From positions 124,001-188,000 of the forward strand of contig WGLV01000002.1 in the NCBI GenBank assembly GCA_016125385.1: a stretch of 64,000 nt of DNA, written 5' to 3'. The notes under the pieces were generated by a model that was not told the origin of the DNA, searched no databases, and saw only the letters and a list, made by a program, of their open reading frames with translations. Numbering within the stretch: position 1 is the stretch's first letter; each line of letters opens with the position of its first letter. The translations under genes were made by a program, and so were the position numbers. This document shows, piece after piece, positions 1-11,412 of the stretch. The stretch is from a bacterium. Lineage in GTDB: Bacteria; Hinthialibacterota; Hinthialibacteria; Hinthialibacterales; Hinthialibacteraceae.

Positions 1-364
1 GAATGGGGTCATGCGCGACGGCTTCGGCGTGGGTCCAGTGGTAGAGCGAGTGAAGGCCGAAAATGATGGGAATGAACAGAATCGCCATCAACACGACGTT
101 GGCGGCGAGCAGTTCCATCAGACGCCGCACCACGATGCTCCAGCCAGCACGCGTCACATGCTGAATGCCCGTAAAGCAGAGTGCGCCCAGCGAGATGCTG
201 AGGAAGAAAATGAAATTGGTCAGATAGACGAAGAAAAAGCGGTCCATGCCGTTTTCCTGAATGAAACCCATCAGGCAAGCCAGCACGAGGCCGATCAGGC
301 CAATCGCGCCGCCGTAACGGGTCACGCTGAGACCGAGGCCTTCGAGGCGCCGGCGTTCGTCCAT
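1..364 (-). CDS. actF: Alternative complex III subunit ActF (quinone-binding subunit, partial, runs off the window start)
   Basis: Reverse-strand translation MDERRRLEGLGLSVTRYGGAIGLIGLVLACLMGF...; hydrophobic helices; position directly after the actE cytochrome in an act operon. Confidence 0.75.
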   Translation of the reverse strand, partial: MDERRRLEGLGLSVTRYGGAIGLIGLVLACLMGFIQENGMDRFFFVYLTNFIFFLSISLGALCFTGIQHVTRAGWSIVVRRLMELLAANVVLMAILFIPIIFGLHSLYHWTHAEAVAHDPI

Positions 365-424
365 CAATTGGGCTGGATCGTGGAGAGACAAGGTTCTTCG
401 CTCCTTCGGCTCAATCGCCGTGAA

Positions 425-1072
425 TTAAGGCTGACTGTTCAGGTATTCGGCCGGCACATCGTCCAGGGTGGCGTGCTGGCTGCGCTGCAGGGCGCGGACG
501 TACGCCACCACCGCCCAGCGGTCGTGCGGGGTCAACTTGTCGCCATACCCGGGCATATTGCGAATGCCGTTGGTGATCGTGTTGAAGATATGGCCGTTGG
601 GCCGGTTTCTGATGTCGTCGGTGTGATACGACGTGGGCTGAATCCACGTGGGTTGCTGCAATTCTTCGGCGCGTTTGTTGACCATGCCGTCGCCGTAACC
701 CGACTGGCCGTGGCAGGGCGCACAGTTGATCGTATAGCGCTCGCGGCCACGCTGAATCAGCGCATCGGTGACGGGCAGGGGATACCCCGTGACCCATTCG
801 CCATTTTCAACGCCGGTATGAAACGCGTCATCGACCACCATCTCGCCGCGCGCCACTGTGCCGGGAACCGGGGGGCGCATGACGCGCCGGTCGGCGAACA
901 TGGCGGTATACATCTGCGATTTGAATCGGGGCTGATTGTCCATATTCTGGATGGGATGGACTCGCGGTTTGGGCGATTTGGTCACGCGCGACTTGGCGAT
1001 CAGCGCCACGGGAATCGCGGCGACGATCAACACAATGATGATGGCGAACGTGATCTTGGTGCGGACGCTCAT
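425..1072 (-). CDS. actE: Alternative complex III cytochrome c subunit ActE
   Basis: N-terminal TM anchor, single CAPCHG heme motif, GYGDGMVNKRAEEL, act operon context. Confidence 0.85.
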   Translation of the reverse strand: MSVRTKITFAIIIVLIVAAIPVALIAKSRVTKSPKPRVHPIQNMDNQPRFKSQMYTAMFADRRVMRPPVPGTVARGEMVVDDAFHTGVENGEWVTGYPLPVTDALIQRGRERYTINCAPCHGQSGYGDGMVNKRAEELQQPTWIQPTSYHTDDIRNRPNGHIFNTITNGIRNMPGYGDKLTPHDRWAVVAYVRALQRSQHATLDDVPAEYLNSQP

Positions 1073-1075
1073 CCG

Positions 1076-1618
1076 TCAGTCCTCTACTTTCTCAACGGAA
1101 AGCCCGTTGCACGACTCGAGCAGCTGGCGCGTCTTCTCCAGATCGAACCTGGGATCGGACGCCTCAATGACCAGAAAGAACCGGTCGTCGGTCGCGCGGG
1201 CGAATTTTTCGACGGTGAATAGCGGATGGTAGAGTTGAGGCAACCCGTTCAGGGCGAACAACGACCCGACCGCGGTCAGCGCGCTGAAAAGCACGGTGAG
1301 TTCAAAAATAATCGGAATATTGGCGGGCAGGCTGAAAAACGGCTTGCCGCTGATGATGGTCGGGTAATCGATGGCGTTCATCCACCACTGCATCGCCAGC
1401 GCGGCGGTGCAACCGGTGATGCCCGCGCACAACACGATCCATGGAATCACCGTGGGTTTGATGCCCATGGCGTCGTCCATGCCGTGAATGGGGAAGGGCG
1501 AATGGCAGTCCCAGTCACTGTATCCGGCGTCGCGAACCTTTTCGGCGGCGTTGACCAGGCCGTCGACATTGTCGAATTCGACCAGATAGCCATAGAGTTG
1601 TTTGTTCGTTTCACTCAT
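1076..1618 (-). CDS. actD: ActD, DUF3341 family membrane subunit
   Basis: LYGYLVEFDNVDGLVNAAEKVRDAGYSDWDCHSPFPIHGMDDAMG is typical of DUF3341/ActD. Confidence 0.88.
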   Translation of the reverse strand: MSETNKQLYGYLVEFDNVDGLVNAAEKVRDAGYSDWDCHSPFPIHGMDDAMGIKPTVIPWIVLCAGITGCTAALAMQWWMNAIDYPTIISGKPFFSLPANIPIIFELTVLFSALTAVGSLFALNGLPQLYHPLFTVEKFARATDDRFFLVIEASDPRFDLEKTRQLLESCNGLSVEKVED

Positions 1619-1640
1619 CGTGTACGATCCACTCTCGTCG

Positions 1641-3131
1641 TTAAACTTCGGCTTTCACTTCGACTTTGTGAGCGCCCGGAATGTCGCCGTGATAGTCGCC
1701 CGCGCCGCGATGGTGGCCGCGGTCGAGGTGAGCCTGCGGCATGACGGTCTTCACTTCCGCCATCGCGATGGCGGGCAGAAATCGCAGAAAGAGGAGGAAG
1801 CAGGTGAAGAAGAGTCCGAAGCTGCCCATCAGGGTCAGGATGTCGATCAAGGTCGGGTAGTACATGCCCCAGCTGGAGGGCAGGAAATCTCGGCTCAGCG
1901 ACGTGACGACAATTACGAAGCGCTCGAACCACATCCCGACGTTGACGCACATTGCGACGAACATGGTCACGTAGAGATTGGTCCGGTTTTTCTTCGACCA
2001 CAGCAGCTGCGGAGCGATCACGTTACAGAACACCATCACGCAGTAGGCCCATTGATAGGGGCCAAACATACGGTTGAGGAAGGTGAACATTTCAAAACGG
2101 TCGGCGCTGTACCATGCGGTGAAGAATTCGACGCTGTAGGCGTAGCCGACGATGCAGCTGGTGAACAGCAGCACCTTGTTCATATTTTCGATGTGGCGCA
2201 GGGTGACGATTTCCTTCAGCCCGAGAAAATGACGAACGGGAATGAGGAGGGTCAACACCATCGCGAAACCACCGAAGATCGCGCCCGCGACGAAATAGGG
2301 CGGGAAGATCGTGGTGTGCCATCCCGGGAGCTGGGCGACGGCGAAGTCGAAACTGACCACCGAGTGCACCGAAAGAACCAGTGGCGTGGCGAGAGCGGCG
2401 AGAATCAGATACGCGACCTCATGACGATGCCAGTGGCGATGCGATCCGCGCCAGCCCATCGAGAGAACCCCGTAAGCGATGCGGCGATACTTGTTTTTCG
2501 CGCGGTCGCGCAGGGTTGCCAGATCGGGAATCATGCCGACGTACCAGAACAGAACCGATACCGTGGCGTAGGTACCGACCGCGAAGACGTCCCACAAAAG
2601 CGGGCTGCGGAAGTTCGGCCACATGCCCATGAAGTTCGGATAGGGGAACAGATAAAACGCCAGCCAAGGACGCCCGACGTGAATTCCAGGAAAGATGCCG
2701 GCGCACATGACCGCGAAGATGGTCATCGCCTCGGCGGACCGGTTGATGCTGGTACGCCACTTCTGGCGGAACAGGTAGAGAATCGCGGAAATCAGCGTTC
2801 CGGCGTGGCCGATACCAACCCAGAAGACGAAGTTGATGATCGCGAAGCCCCATCCGACCGGATTGTTCACGCCCCAGACGCCGACGCCCTCCCATACGAG
2901 ATATGAAATCATCGCGCCGAGGATGCCGAGAAAAGACACCGAAATGGCGAGCATGATCAGCCACGCCCGGTGAATGCGCGGGTCTTCAACAATAGAGCAC
3001 ACCTTGTTGGTGACCGAGCCGAAATCGTTATCGCCGGTTACCAGCGGTGCGCGAACGCGGGGGTCGTCCTGAGTATTATCGATTTCACGAGTGTAGGGCG
3101 CCGTGACCATGATCCTCGCTTTGCTCCTCAC
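1641..3131 (-). CDS. actC: ActC, NrfD/PsrC-like quinol-interacting integral membrane subunit
   Basis: 496 aa polytopic protein with [38 protein letters not shown]; operon position. Confidence 0.88.
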   Translation of the reverse strand: MRSKARIMVTAPYTREIDNTQDDPRVRAPLVTGDNDFGSVTNKVCSIVEDPRIHRAWLIMLAISVSFLGILGAMISYLVWEGVGVWGVNNPVGWGFAIINFVFWVGIGHAGTLISAILYLFRQKWRTSINRSAEAMTIFAVMCAGIFPGIHVGRPWLAFYLFPYPNFMGMWPNFRSPLLWDVFAVGTYATVSVLFWYVGMIPDLATLRDRAKNKYRRIAYGVLSMGWRGSHRHWHRHEVAYLILAALATPLVLSVHSVVSFDFAVAQLPGWHTTIFPPYFVAGAIFGGFAMVLTLLIPVRHFLGLKEIVTLRHIENMNKVLLFTSCIVGYAYSVEFFTAWYSADRFEMFTFLNRMFGPYQWAYCVMVFCNVIAPQLLWSKKNRTNLYVTMFVAMCVNVGMWFERFVIVVTSLSRDFLPSSWGMYYPTLIDILTLMGSFGLFFTCFLLFLRFLPAIAMAEVKTVMPQAHLDRGHHRGAGDYHGDIPGAHKVEVKAEV

Positions 3132-6100
3132 TGGCCGAGGCCAGGAGCGGGTTTGGGTTTCGGATTTTCGCCAGGTACGACACGTGAGGCTTCAGGTTGA
3201 GAACTTCGAGGAGGGTGTAGCTGCGTGCGTCGCTGCGCTTTTTGGAAACCTGGCTGTTTTCGTCGTTCAGGTCGCCGAAGGTGATGGCTTGCGTGGGACA
3301 GGTCTGCTGACAGGCGGTGACGATTTCACCGTCGGCGATGGCGCGGCGTTCGTTTTTCGCCGCGATTTTGACCGCTTCAATGCGCTGCATGCAGAACGAG
3401 CATTTTTCCATGACGCCGCGCATGCGCACGGTGACTTCAGGGTTGAAATGCAGTTTTTCGACTTCTTTCAACCCGTAATTGAAATTGAAGAAATTAAAGC
3501 GGCGCACTTTCAGGGGACAGTTGTTAAGGCAATAACGGGTTCCAACGCACCGGTTGTACACCATCACGTTGACGCCTTCATTACTGTGAACCGTCGCCTG
3601 AACCGGGCAAACCTGTTCGCAAGGCGCGTTTTCACAATGAATGCAGGTCATGGGTTGAGGCGTAACGCTGGGCTTGTCGGGATCGCCCTTGAAATAGCGG
3701 TCGACTCGAATCCAGTGCATCTCGCGGCCCCAAGTCACCTGTTCCTTGCCGACGACGGGGATGTTGTTCTCCGACTGGCAGGCGGTGACGCAGGCGTTGC
3801 ATCCGACGCACTTGTTCAGGTCGATGGTCATGCCCCATTTCTTTTCATTGTATTCATGGGGCTGCCAGAGATCGACCTTGGGGAAATGTTCGCCGCGTTC
3901 TTTGGCGAATTCCGGTTTGTTTTTGTAGGTTTCGTGGGTGGATTCGTAGATGATTTCGTCAATGCGCTCGTTACGCTCTTTGAATCCAATCTTGTCTATG
4001 GCGAAGTGGTCCTGCGTGGACGCCAGTTTATACCGCCGGCCCGCCGGTTTAAGCGATACGCCCGCATGGTGCATCGCCGCCGCCGTACGGATTTCATACG
4101 TATTCACGCCCGCGTCTTCCGCCACGCGTCCCGCATGCGTGCGGCCATAACCCAGCGCGATCGCGACGGAACCCGGCGCGACGCCCGGCATGACGTATAC
4201 GGGGACGTCCAGCGTCCGGGAACCGGCCGTGATGGTCACCACGTCTTCGGTTTTGACGCCAAGCGTTTCCATGTCGCGGGGGCTGATCAACAGGGCGTTG
4301 TCCCACGTCAGTTTCGATAGAAAATCGGGTGTTTCCTGTAACCAGCCATTATTGGCGAAGCGGCCATCGAAGAGTTTTGAATCTTCAAACAGAACCAGTT
4401 CATACTGGGCTCCGTTCAGCGTCTCCGCCTGACTGCTGGGTTGAGCGAGCGTTTTGACGACGGCGTCGACGTTAATCGCCGGCGCATACAACGGCTCGGC
4501 GGAACCGGCGAGAACGCCGTTGTGCAGAAAACGGCGCCAGTCCTGTTCAACACGGCCGTACTGGTGTTCATCAAAGGTCTTGCGAACGATGTCGTGTCCA
4601 CTCTCCGGTTCATCTCCGGCGATCAGCGCCAGCAGTTCGACGGGTGACTTTCCGTCGTACAGCGGGGCGATCAGCGGTTGGATTGACGAGATGGTTCCAT
4701 CGTATGAACGAGCGTCGCCCCAAGCTTCAAGAAAATGAGCGCGGGGAATGTACCATTCGCAGAGTTGGCTGGTTTCGTTCTGATAAAGGCTGAGGTGAAT
4801 GGTATGTTTGACGCCGGGCAGATTTTCCGTGAACTCCAGACCGGCGGGGGCGTCGTAGGCGGGGTTGCCGCCCAGAATCACCAGCGTGTCGATTTCTTCA
4901 CGTTCCAGCGATTCAGCCAATTCTTCGATCTGTTCGCGTTGAGTAGGACGCATGGGGTCAGCGCCGGGGATGTATTGAATCGACTTGCCAATGTTGCCCA
5001 GGGCTGAGTTCAGCACATGCGCGATGACATGGACGGTTTCAGGCTGACGGGAACCCGCGAACACGACGCCTGCTCCGGCGTTATCCACCAGATCCTTCGC
5101 CATGGCGCGTACGAATTCGACAACTTCGGCGTCCGGTTCATCCGCGCCTTCATTGGAAAGCACGCCCTTCAGGCTGCTCAGTTGATCGGGCAAACCGTGC
5201 ATCTCAACCACCGCTTCAGCCAGAGAACGCGCGAACGCTTCGATCTGGCTGGGTTTCAGGGCAAGACGGTGATCGGCCATTGCGCCTGTGGCGGAGAACA
5301 GGGACTCAATTACATATAAGCGGTTCATCTCGCCATCGGGATCGCGCTTTTCAGCCCACTTGCGCGCCCATGAGAGGGAAGCGGGGTGGGATCCGAGAAA
5401 ATCGCAATCCAGACTGACGATGACTTTCGCCTGAGAAAACTCGGGTTGAGGACGATAAGGAACGCCAAAGGCGATTTTGGCTCCTGAGCGTTCGTTATCG
5501 TCATTGATTGGTTCGTATTCAGCCCATTTCGCCTGAGGGTACGACTGCTGAATTTTTTTCTTCAGGCGTTGAAAAGTGGGAGAAGCGGTCGACTCATGCA
5601 GGAAGAACAACCCCGAGCCATTACCGGTTCTTAATCCGGCGAAAAGTTCTTTACCCGATTCAACGAACTGTTCCCAAGATTTGGTGATTTCCTGACCGTT
5701 TTCACGGTGAATGATCGCCTGACCACGGTCCGGATCGTACATTTCAAGGATGGCCGCCTGCGCCTGCGTTCCAGCGGCGCCAAGGCTGTCAGGGTGATCG
5801 GGGTTGCCCTCCACCTTGATCGGCCGGCCATCGTAACTTTTGACCAGCAGGCCGGTTGCGACGCCGGCTTTTTCCATGGACGTGGCGAAAAAGACCGGCA
5901 CGCCAGGCATTCGGTTGTCGGGGCGGTGGGCGTAAGGAACGATCTTTTCCTTCGGCCAGCGGCATGAGGTCAAACCCGCCAGGGCGAAGGATGCGGCCAT
6001 TACTTTCAGGAAGGAACGGCGGTTTTCGCCGAGCAGCTGACTGGCTCCTTCCGGAAACTCACGCCGCATGAATTCATGGAATTCGGGCGTGTCGGCCAAT

Positions 6101-6156
6101 TCGTTCAAACTGCGCCAGTATTGTTGTCCTGCTTTTTTCCGGTCTATCGATGGCAT
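3085..6156 (-). CDS. actB: ActB, fused molybdopterin-oxidoreductase-like and 4Fe-4S ferredoxin-like subunit of alternative complex III
   Basis: [26 protein letters not shown] then Tat-like [21 protein letters not shown]-terminal ferredoxin Cys clusters ([36 protein letters not shown]). ORF-track start (6240) trimmed to the conserved MPSID start. Confidence 0.9.
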   Translation of the reverse strand: MPSIDRKKAGQQYWRSLNELADTPEFHEFMRREFPEGASQLLGENRRSFLKVMAASFALAGLTSCRWPKEKIVPYAHRPDNRMPGVPVFFATSMEKAGVATGLLVKSYDGRPIKVEGNPDHPDSLGAAGTQAQAAILEMYDPDRGQAIIHRENGQEITKSWEQFVESGKELFAGLRTGNGSGLFFLHESTASPTFQRLKKKIQQSYPQAKWAEYEPINDDNERSGAKIAFGVPYRPQPEFSQAKVIVSLDCDFLGSHPASLSWARKWAEKRDPDGEMNRLYVIESLFSATGAMADHRLALKPSQIEAFARSLAEAVVEMHGLPDQLSSLKGVLSNEGADEPDAEVVEFVRAMAKDLVDNAGAGVVFAGSRQPETVHVIAHVLNSALGNIGKSIQYIPGADPMRPTQREQIEELAESLEREEIDTLVILGGNPAYDAPAGLEFTENLPGVKHTIHLSLYQNETSQLCEWYIPRAHFLEAWGDARSYDGTISSIQPLIAPLYDGKSPVELLALIAGDEPESGHDIVRKTFDEHQYGRVEQDWRRFLHNGVLAGSAEPLYAPAINVDAVVKTLAQPSSQAETLNGAQYELVLFEDSKLFDGRFANNGWLQETPDFLSKLTWDNALLISPRDMETLGVKTEDVVTITAGSRTLDVPVYVMPGVAPGSVAIALGYGRTHAGRVAEDAGVNTYEIRTAAAMHHAGVSLKPAGRRYKLASTQDHFAIDKIGFKERNERIDEIIYESTHETYKNKPEFAKERGEHFPKVDLWQPHEYNEKKWGMTIDLNKCVGCNACVTACQSENNIPVVGKEQVTWGREMHWIRVDRYFKGDPDKPSVTPQPMTCIHCENAPCEQVCPVQATVHSNEGVNVMVYNRCVGTRYCLNNCPLKVRRFNFFNFNYGLKEVEKLHFNPEVTVRMRGVMEKCSFCMQRIEAVKIAAKNERRAIADGEIVTACQQTCPTQAITFGDLNDENSQVSKKRSDARSYTLLEVLNLKPHVSYLAKIRNPNPLLASASEEQSEDHGHGALHS

Positions 6157-6794
6157 GTCGAACAGTCCGTTGGGGGGTTGATGTTGTACAATTTTTTGAT
6201 GCGGGCGCCAACCACTTCCTGACCTTCTTCCGGAGCCCAACTCAGGTCGTACACCTTGTCGAGCGGGCGGAGGTTCTTTTCAGGATTGCGGTGACAATCG
6301 AGGCACCACGCCATGCTTAGCGGTTTTTCCTGCGAAACCACTTCCATCTTGTCGACGCGTCCGTGACAGGAGACGCAACTGATCCCGCGAGTGACGTGAG
6401 CGCTGTGGTTGAAATAGACGAAGTCGGGGAGGTCATGTACGCGTACCCACTCGATCGGCATCCCCGTGGCGAAACTGTCCCGCACGGGCAACAGTTTGTC
6501 GCTATCGGGGCGGATCATTTTATGGCAGTTCATACAGGTCTGGGTCGGAGGGATTGACGCGTGGGCGGTCTGGTCGACGGTGTTGTGACAGTAGCGGCAA
6601 TCCATGCCTAACTGACCCGCATGGATCTCGTGACTGTAAGGAACCGGCTGCTGTGGAGCGTAGCCAATGTCGGTATTGTAGGGCGACCCGCCGTAGTAGA
6701 GTAAGAAAATAACGTATGCCGGAACCAGAATGGCGGCGACGCCGAGCGCCGGGCGGAGGTAGTTAATCCATTTGGGAAAAGTGAACTTTGACAT
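6144..6794 (-). CDS. actA: ActA, pentaheme c-type cytochrome
   Basis: Five CxxCH motifs (CRYCH, CMNCH, CVSCH, CLDCH, CSTCH) and an N-terminal TM segment; first gene of the operon. Confidence 0.9.
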   Translation of the reverse strand: MSKFTFPKWINYLRPALGVAAILVPAYVIFLLYYGGSPYNTDIGYAPQQPVPYSHEIHAGQLGMDCRYCHNTVDQTAHASIPPTQTCMNCHKMIRPDSDKLLPVRDSFATGMPIEWVRVHDLPDFVYFNHSAHVTRGISCVSCHGRVDKMEVVSQEKPLSMAWCLDCHRNPEKNLRPLDKVYDLSWAPEEGQEVVGARIKKLYNINPPTDCSTCHR

Positions 6795-7105
6795 AGGTTA
6801 TTTGTTTAGCTAAGTATGATGATAAAGATACAAAGCTATGCCGAGAATGCAAGGGGGTGATTAAAAAAATACACGAATTTTTTTATTTTTATTCTTTGCA
6901 AATGCCCGAATAATGATTACTAATTTAATAAACTTTTAACTAATCGACCCTGTATTCCCTTCAGCCTTGCTTGCAAAAAGCCGAAACTATTTCTCAAAGC
7001 GCACAAAACTCTCTATGCAGGCTTTTGATGTCGCGAAAGCTTGCTATGAATTTGAACGTTCTGGAAGTATGATTCGGCGAAAGAAGCGGAGGTGAGGAAT
7101 CTCTG

Positions 7106-8065
7106 ATGACGTCAGTTACTTTAGCATGCGCTTTGGCTGAATGGAAAGGCCAACTGATCGAAATTGAGCGAAAGGCTGAAAAAACCGTCGTCAATTATAT
7201 CCGTGATCTTTCCATGTTTCGCGACTATCTGTTTGAGTCCGGATATTGTCGAAACGAAGAAAAGGGCGTTGAGATCGAGGTTTGTGATACACTGGCGGTT
7301 CGAGGATTCATCTCATGGCTAACCGATCGCGGGAACGCCGCGCGCTCAATCAATCGGCGATTGTCGAGCCTTCGTCTGTTCTTTCATTTTGCTGAACAGC
7401 GAGGATTAATCGCCGTCAGCCCCATGCGAACCATCCACTTTTTAAAGCAGAAAAAACGGCTTCCGGTCTTTCTCGACCAGCAACAGGCGCAGGATCTGGT
7501 GGAACACCCCATGCCCAGCGGCGATAAAGATGAGGCATTGGCGATTCGCGACCGCGCCATGCTCGAATTGTTATACGCCAGCGGGATGCGCGTTTCCTCT
7601 CTCTCGGGGCTCAACTGCTCCGATCTGGATATGGCGCGCGGGGCGGCGCGTATCCGCGCTAAAGGAGGCAAGCGGCTGACGTGTCCGCTGAGCGATGCGG
7701 CGATGGAGACCATGCGCTCTTATCTGAAAATCCGTGAGCGCTTGTTGAAAGGGCCTGACTCAAAACGTCATCCGAAAGATCCGGCTGCGTTGTTCGTGGG
7801 ACGCTTTGGTGAACGTCTTTCGCCTCGGGCGGTGCAATACCGCCTGAAAAAATTCGCATTGGCGTTGGGTTTGGGAAAGGCGACGCCGCACACGTTGCGG
7901 CATTCATGCGCGACGCATCTGCTGGAAAACGGAGCGGATTTACGGTTTGTGCAGGAACTGTTGGGCCACAGTAACCTGTCAACGACGGAGCAATATACGC
8001 ACGTTACCATGAGCCGCATCCAGGAAGTCTATCAGGGGGCTCATCCCCGCGCCGGCAAAAAATAA
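7106..8065 (+). CDS. Tyrosine recombinase XerC/XerD family
   Basis: SAM-like N-terminal domain; catalytic Arg (ASGMRVSSL), Lys region, HTLRHS, LLGHSNLSTTEQYTHV. Confidence 0.93.
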   Translation: MTSVTLACALAEWKGQLIEIERKAEKTVVNYIRDLSMFRDYLFESGYCRNEEKGVEIEVCDTLAVRGFISWLTDRGNAARSINRRLSSLRLFFHFAEQRGLIAVSPMRTIHFLKQKKRLPVFLDQQQAQDLVEHPMPSGDKDEALAIRDRAMLELLYASGMRVSSLSGLNCSDLDMARGAARIRAKGGKRLTCPLSDAAMETMRSYLKIRERLLKGPDSKRHPKDPAALFVGRFGERLSPRAVQYRLKKFALALGLGKATPHTLRHSCATHLLENGADLRFVQELLGHSNLSTTEQYTHVTMSRIQEVYQGAHPRAGKK

Positions 8066-8069
8066 CCCG

Positions 8070-8306
8070 TCAATTCGATTCGCCGGATTTCGCTTTGACT
8101 CCCGGACGCTCATAGGCCCTCTTGTACTCGATTTTTGAATGCCAGGGTTGGCCGAGTACAGGTAACGCCGCGTAGGGCGATGGCCCACCGGGAGTCAACA
8201 GCAACGCGACGCATTGCTCTGAATCCAGTTGGCAGAGAACCCCGTGCGGCTTGGTAATTTCCACTTCTTTTTTTCTGGACCGTTTGCTTTTTATCTGGAT
8301 AGGCAT
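8070..8306 (-). CDS. Small conserved-looking hypothetical protein
   Basis: 78 aa ORF 22 bp downstream of the 8328-8888 ORF on the same strand; no recognised family. Confidence 0.45.
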   Translation of the reverse strand: MPIQIKSKRSRKKEVEITKPHGVLCQLDSEQCVALLLTPGGPSPYAALPVLGQPWHSKIEYKRAYERPGVKAKSGESN

Positions 8307-8327
8307 GGCCGTATCACCCCGTCTCCC

Positions 8328-8888
8328 TCATTTGGGAATCCACCCAAAAGAGTTGTACAACTCATTCGCTCCCATGTATTGTTTGATCAGGATCATGGCT
8401 AGAACCGCTGTGCATGCGGCGACTGTAAGCCAAATAAAACCATTGAATTGCTTCTGTTCCTGATGGATGTGCGCGTAACTGTACCGCTGGCTGATCGCGT
8501 TTTTGCGTTCTCGGAGTGATGGAATCCGCGGGGCTTCCGCGACTTCGTCGAACGTCTTGCCCTTTTGAACCAGCCGCATGCGGGCGTGGAGAATCGTGCG
8601 GTCGACATCGCGTAATAGACTCTGTGGATGCTTTCCAACGATGTACATGCGGTTGGGGGGTAGTAATTCGTGCGTTACGTAGTCGCGCAAGCGCTGGGCC
8701 CGGGTGACGTTTTCGTCATCCTCTTTGAGCATAATCCGGGCTCGATTCAACAATTCGACAGCCTGCTTTTCAATCTGCTGTTGCTGTGGCGTCAGAATGG
8801 AGTTTTTTTGATCGAAATGGCCACATGATCGACTCCTTTCTGGGGGACTTTCTTCCATTGTCTCTGGGAACAGTGGTGTAACAAACAC
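8328..8888 (-). CDS. Hypothetical protein with a C-terminal transmembrane helix
   Basis: Charged helical region followed by FIWLTVAACTAVLAMILI; no overlapping better ORF. Confidence 0.6.
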   Translation of the reverse strand: MFVTPLFPETMEESPPERSRSCGHFDQKNSILTPQQQQIEKQAVELLNRARIMLKEDDENVTRAQRLRDYVTHELLPPNRMYIVGKHPQSLLRDVDRTILHARMRLVQKGKTFDEVAEAPRIPSLRERKNAISQRYSYAHIHQEQKQFNGFIWLTVAACTAVLAMILIKQYMGANELYNSFGWIPK

Positions 8889-9245
8889 ACTATAGCAAAA
8901 ATAATTACTTCGTCAAGTAAAATGTTAAGAATTGATTCTGTCTCTTGGATAACGTAACAAAACAACTGTTTATTGAAAAGAATTATTTCAATTGTAGCCA
9001 TGTGATGGGAGAAGAATGCTTCATCTTTTACATGGCGCTTTGTTGAGTCATTGATTCCAACTGAAGCATGATCGTCTTTGAAGGTGGTCCTGGTAATGGA
9101 GGGACCACTTCATTCTGGTTTAGCTTGAGAGTGAGGCAAATATAACTCGCGAGAATTAAGCGAAATAGGTATACTCGTTTATTCGTATAGAAATGAGGCC
9201 GGATATTCTTTTGGCATACATCGGATTCAGGGGGGATCAGGAGGA

Positions 9246-10964
9246 ATGAGTTCCTATCTAGTCAATCTTTGGAATGAGCGCCCAATTCTATTGAATAATC
9301 CGGTAATCCTGCGTGAGATGCTGCCGCGCTTGCGCCGGAAATCCACCTTCATTCAGTTTTTCTCATTCATCGCGCTCAATCTTTTCTTCTGCTTGATCTG
9401 GTGGAACCAACTGCGTACTCAGGACGGAGCGATGGTATTAGCCGGGTCGTCCATGCTCGGTTATCTCTCGACCTTACTTCATCTGTTCGTCCTGATCTGG
9501 ACGCCTCTGGTGACCTCTGTTTGCATCAACCAGGAACTGGAAAACGGAACCTGGGAGATGTTGCGCGCCAGCCCGGCGAATCTGGCCAGCATCCTGCTCG
9601 CTAAACTCCTGGCTCCGATTCTCACCATGTGGATTTTCATTGCTTCGCTGATTCCACTGCTGGCGTTGAGTGTTCCCGCAGGCGGCGTGTCGGGTGTTGA
9701 ACTGGCGATTCACTGTCTGGCGCTGATGGAGACCATGTTTTTTTATGCGGCGATCGGGATGTATTTTTCCGTCCGGGAAAAATCGTCGATTCGCGCGGTG
9801 TCGCAGACATATGGATTTATTATTCTGACGACGTGGATCATCCCGATTCTGAGTCAGTTCATACTTCGGTCGCCCGTGCTGATTTTGTTGATGCCAAGCG
9901 CGTTGGTATCGATTTATCAAAGCCCCCAACTGGCGAATATGTTGCTGCCTTCCTGGGCGGCCGGTATCATCATTCCCTTTCATGTTGCGGTCTATTTTCT
10001 GGTGGTAGCCATTACTTTTATAATGACGATTTCTCGATTACGTCATCAGGAAATCCGCCTCGGCGAACAACGGGAAGCGCCGAAATGGCAACGCTGGCTG
10101 CCTTCATTCGCCCGGCCACAGCGCCCGCTGTACGATCCAATTCCCGATTCGGTTCATCCCATGCTGGCTCTTGAATACCGCAATAAAATGACTCAGGGGC
10201 GTTTTTCACTGACGGCGTCATTACTTATTCTGGCTCTGTTGAGTTTCGGGCTGGGGGCGGGCATCACCCGCGATCGCTTCGGATACGGCGCCTTTTCGCT
10301 GATTACACTGGCGTTTATTCCATTTATGGTGATACCCGGCGCGACCTTTGCCTTGCGGCGTGAAAAAGACCTGGGCATGTGGGAATCGCTGATGACAACA
10401 ACACTCTCCCGGTTTTCCATTGTGGCTTCAAAATCGGCGATGGAATTGTTTGTGTTCGTTTTACAGATCGCGGCTTTTCTGGCGTTGTGGATCATCTTCG
10501 CCTGGACGGGCGCGTTCGAGACGGCGGGGATTCAGGCATTTATGTCACGGAAGGCGTTTCTGTATCTTCCGGTTTCGGCGCTTGCGACTGGCTTCTTTCT
10601 TCACTGCGCCAGTTTATATTCTTCCGCCCGCTTTCAAAAAATGAACACCGCTTACGCGGCGTCTTTCGTCTTCGCGTTTTTGCTCTATATCGGCGTGTAT
10701 TTGCTGGCCTCAACGCTTGGCGTCCGTTTTGGCGCCATTGATGTCAATTCTCCTCAAAAGCAGTTATTAGCCGTCATTTCTCCCTTCTGGCTTTATCTCA
10801 CCCCCGCCATGTTATACAACGCCAGCGCCGCCGATCAGGAGGTCATCTGGTATTCGCTGGCATCGCTGCAAGCCGTATGGATGACGATTCTGGGCATCAT
10901 CCTGTTCGCTTTTACCGTCAAGCGGATTGAGCATGATGAATCAGAGTCGGCGCGGCGGTTCTGA
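9246..10964 (+). CDS. ABC-2 type transporter permease (two-half, 572 aa)
   Basis: Polytopic; ELENGTWEMLRASPANLASILLAKLLAP and RREKDLGMWESLMTTTLSRFSIVASKSAMEL resemble ABC-2 permease motifs. Confidence 0.8.
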   Translation: MSSYLVNLWNERPILLNNPVILREMLPRLRRKSTFIQFFSFIALNLFFCLIWWNQLRTQDGAMVLAGSSMLGYLSTLLHLFVLIWTPLVTSVCINQELENGTWEMLRASPANLASILLAKLLAPILTMWIFIASLIPLLALSVPAGGVSGVELAIHCLALMETMFFYAAIGMYFSVREKSSIRAVSQTYGFIILTTWIIPILSQFILRSPVLILLMPSALVSIYQSPQLANMLLPSWAAGIIIPFHVAVYFLVVAITFIMTISRLRHQEIRLGEQREAPKWQRWLPSFARPQRPLYDPIPDSVHPMLALEYRNKMTQGRFSLTASLLILALLSFGLGAGITRDRFGYGAFSLITLAFIPFMVIPGATFALRREKDLGMWESLMTTTLSRFSIVASKSAMELFVFVLQIAAFLALWIIFAWTGAFETAGIQAFMSRKAFLYLPVSALATGFFLHCASLYSSARFQKMNTAYAASFVFAFLLYIGVYLLASTLGVRFGAIDVNSPQKQLLAVISPFWLYLTPAMLYNASAADQEVIWYSLASLQAVWMTILGIILFAFTVKRIEHDESESARRF

Positions 10965-11116
10965 CCAGTGGTTGTATAATATGGCTGTATGGCGTTTTGT
11001 TTCGGGTTACTGAAACACGTAAAAGACGTTTTTCGTATCCATGCTGAAACGGCGTCCGATTGAGCGCGGCGCGCATCGCCTCTAAGATGAATAAAACTGA
11101 AAAACGAGGGAACTCC

Positions 11117-11374
11117 ATGAACGAAACTGAACGGGAACCGGCCGAAAGCAAAGGGATGACCACGTGGCAGAAAATACGGATGGTGATAGCCGCTCTGTTA
11201 CTGCTGCTGCTGGGAATTTTTCTGGCGATGAATTTCACGTCAACACCGGTCTGGTTTTTTGGTCTGAATTTTCAATTGCCGCTGATATTGCTGGCTCTAA
11301 TCTGTTTTGCGATCGGCTTTATGTGCGGATGGGTGGGAAACATCTGGTATAAGCGCCGCCTGCTTGACGAATAA
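11117..11374 (+). CDS. LapA-like (DUF1049) small membrane protein
   Basis: Two TM helices: [51 protein letters not shown]. Confidence 0.65.
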   Translation: MNETEREPAESKGMTTWQKIRMVIAALLLLLLGIFLAMNFTSTPVWFFGLNFQLPLILLALICFAIGFMCGWVGNIWYKRRLLDE

Positions 11375-11412
11375 TCCGAACCGTTTATCGCCTCGACGCA
11401 GGAAGGAGAATC

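Noticed and set aside
11-1222. 403 aa plus-strand ORF opposite actF/actE/actD
   Set aside because: Antisense shadow of three well-supported act genes; His/Arg/Val-rich composition with no recognisable domain.
1602-2906. 434 aa plus-strand ORF opposite actC
   Set aside because: Antisense shadow of ActC; His/Glu/Asp-rich reverse complement composition.
3103-4320. 405 aa plus-strand ORF opposite actB
   Set aside because: Shadow ORF; the minus strand encodes ferredoxin motifs over the same region.
7106-8065. Tyrosine recombinase as evidence for an integron or integrative element
   Set aside because: No att/attC-like repeats, cassette genes or tRNA seen nearby; sequence looks like housekeeping XerC/D.
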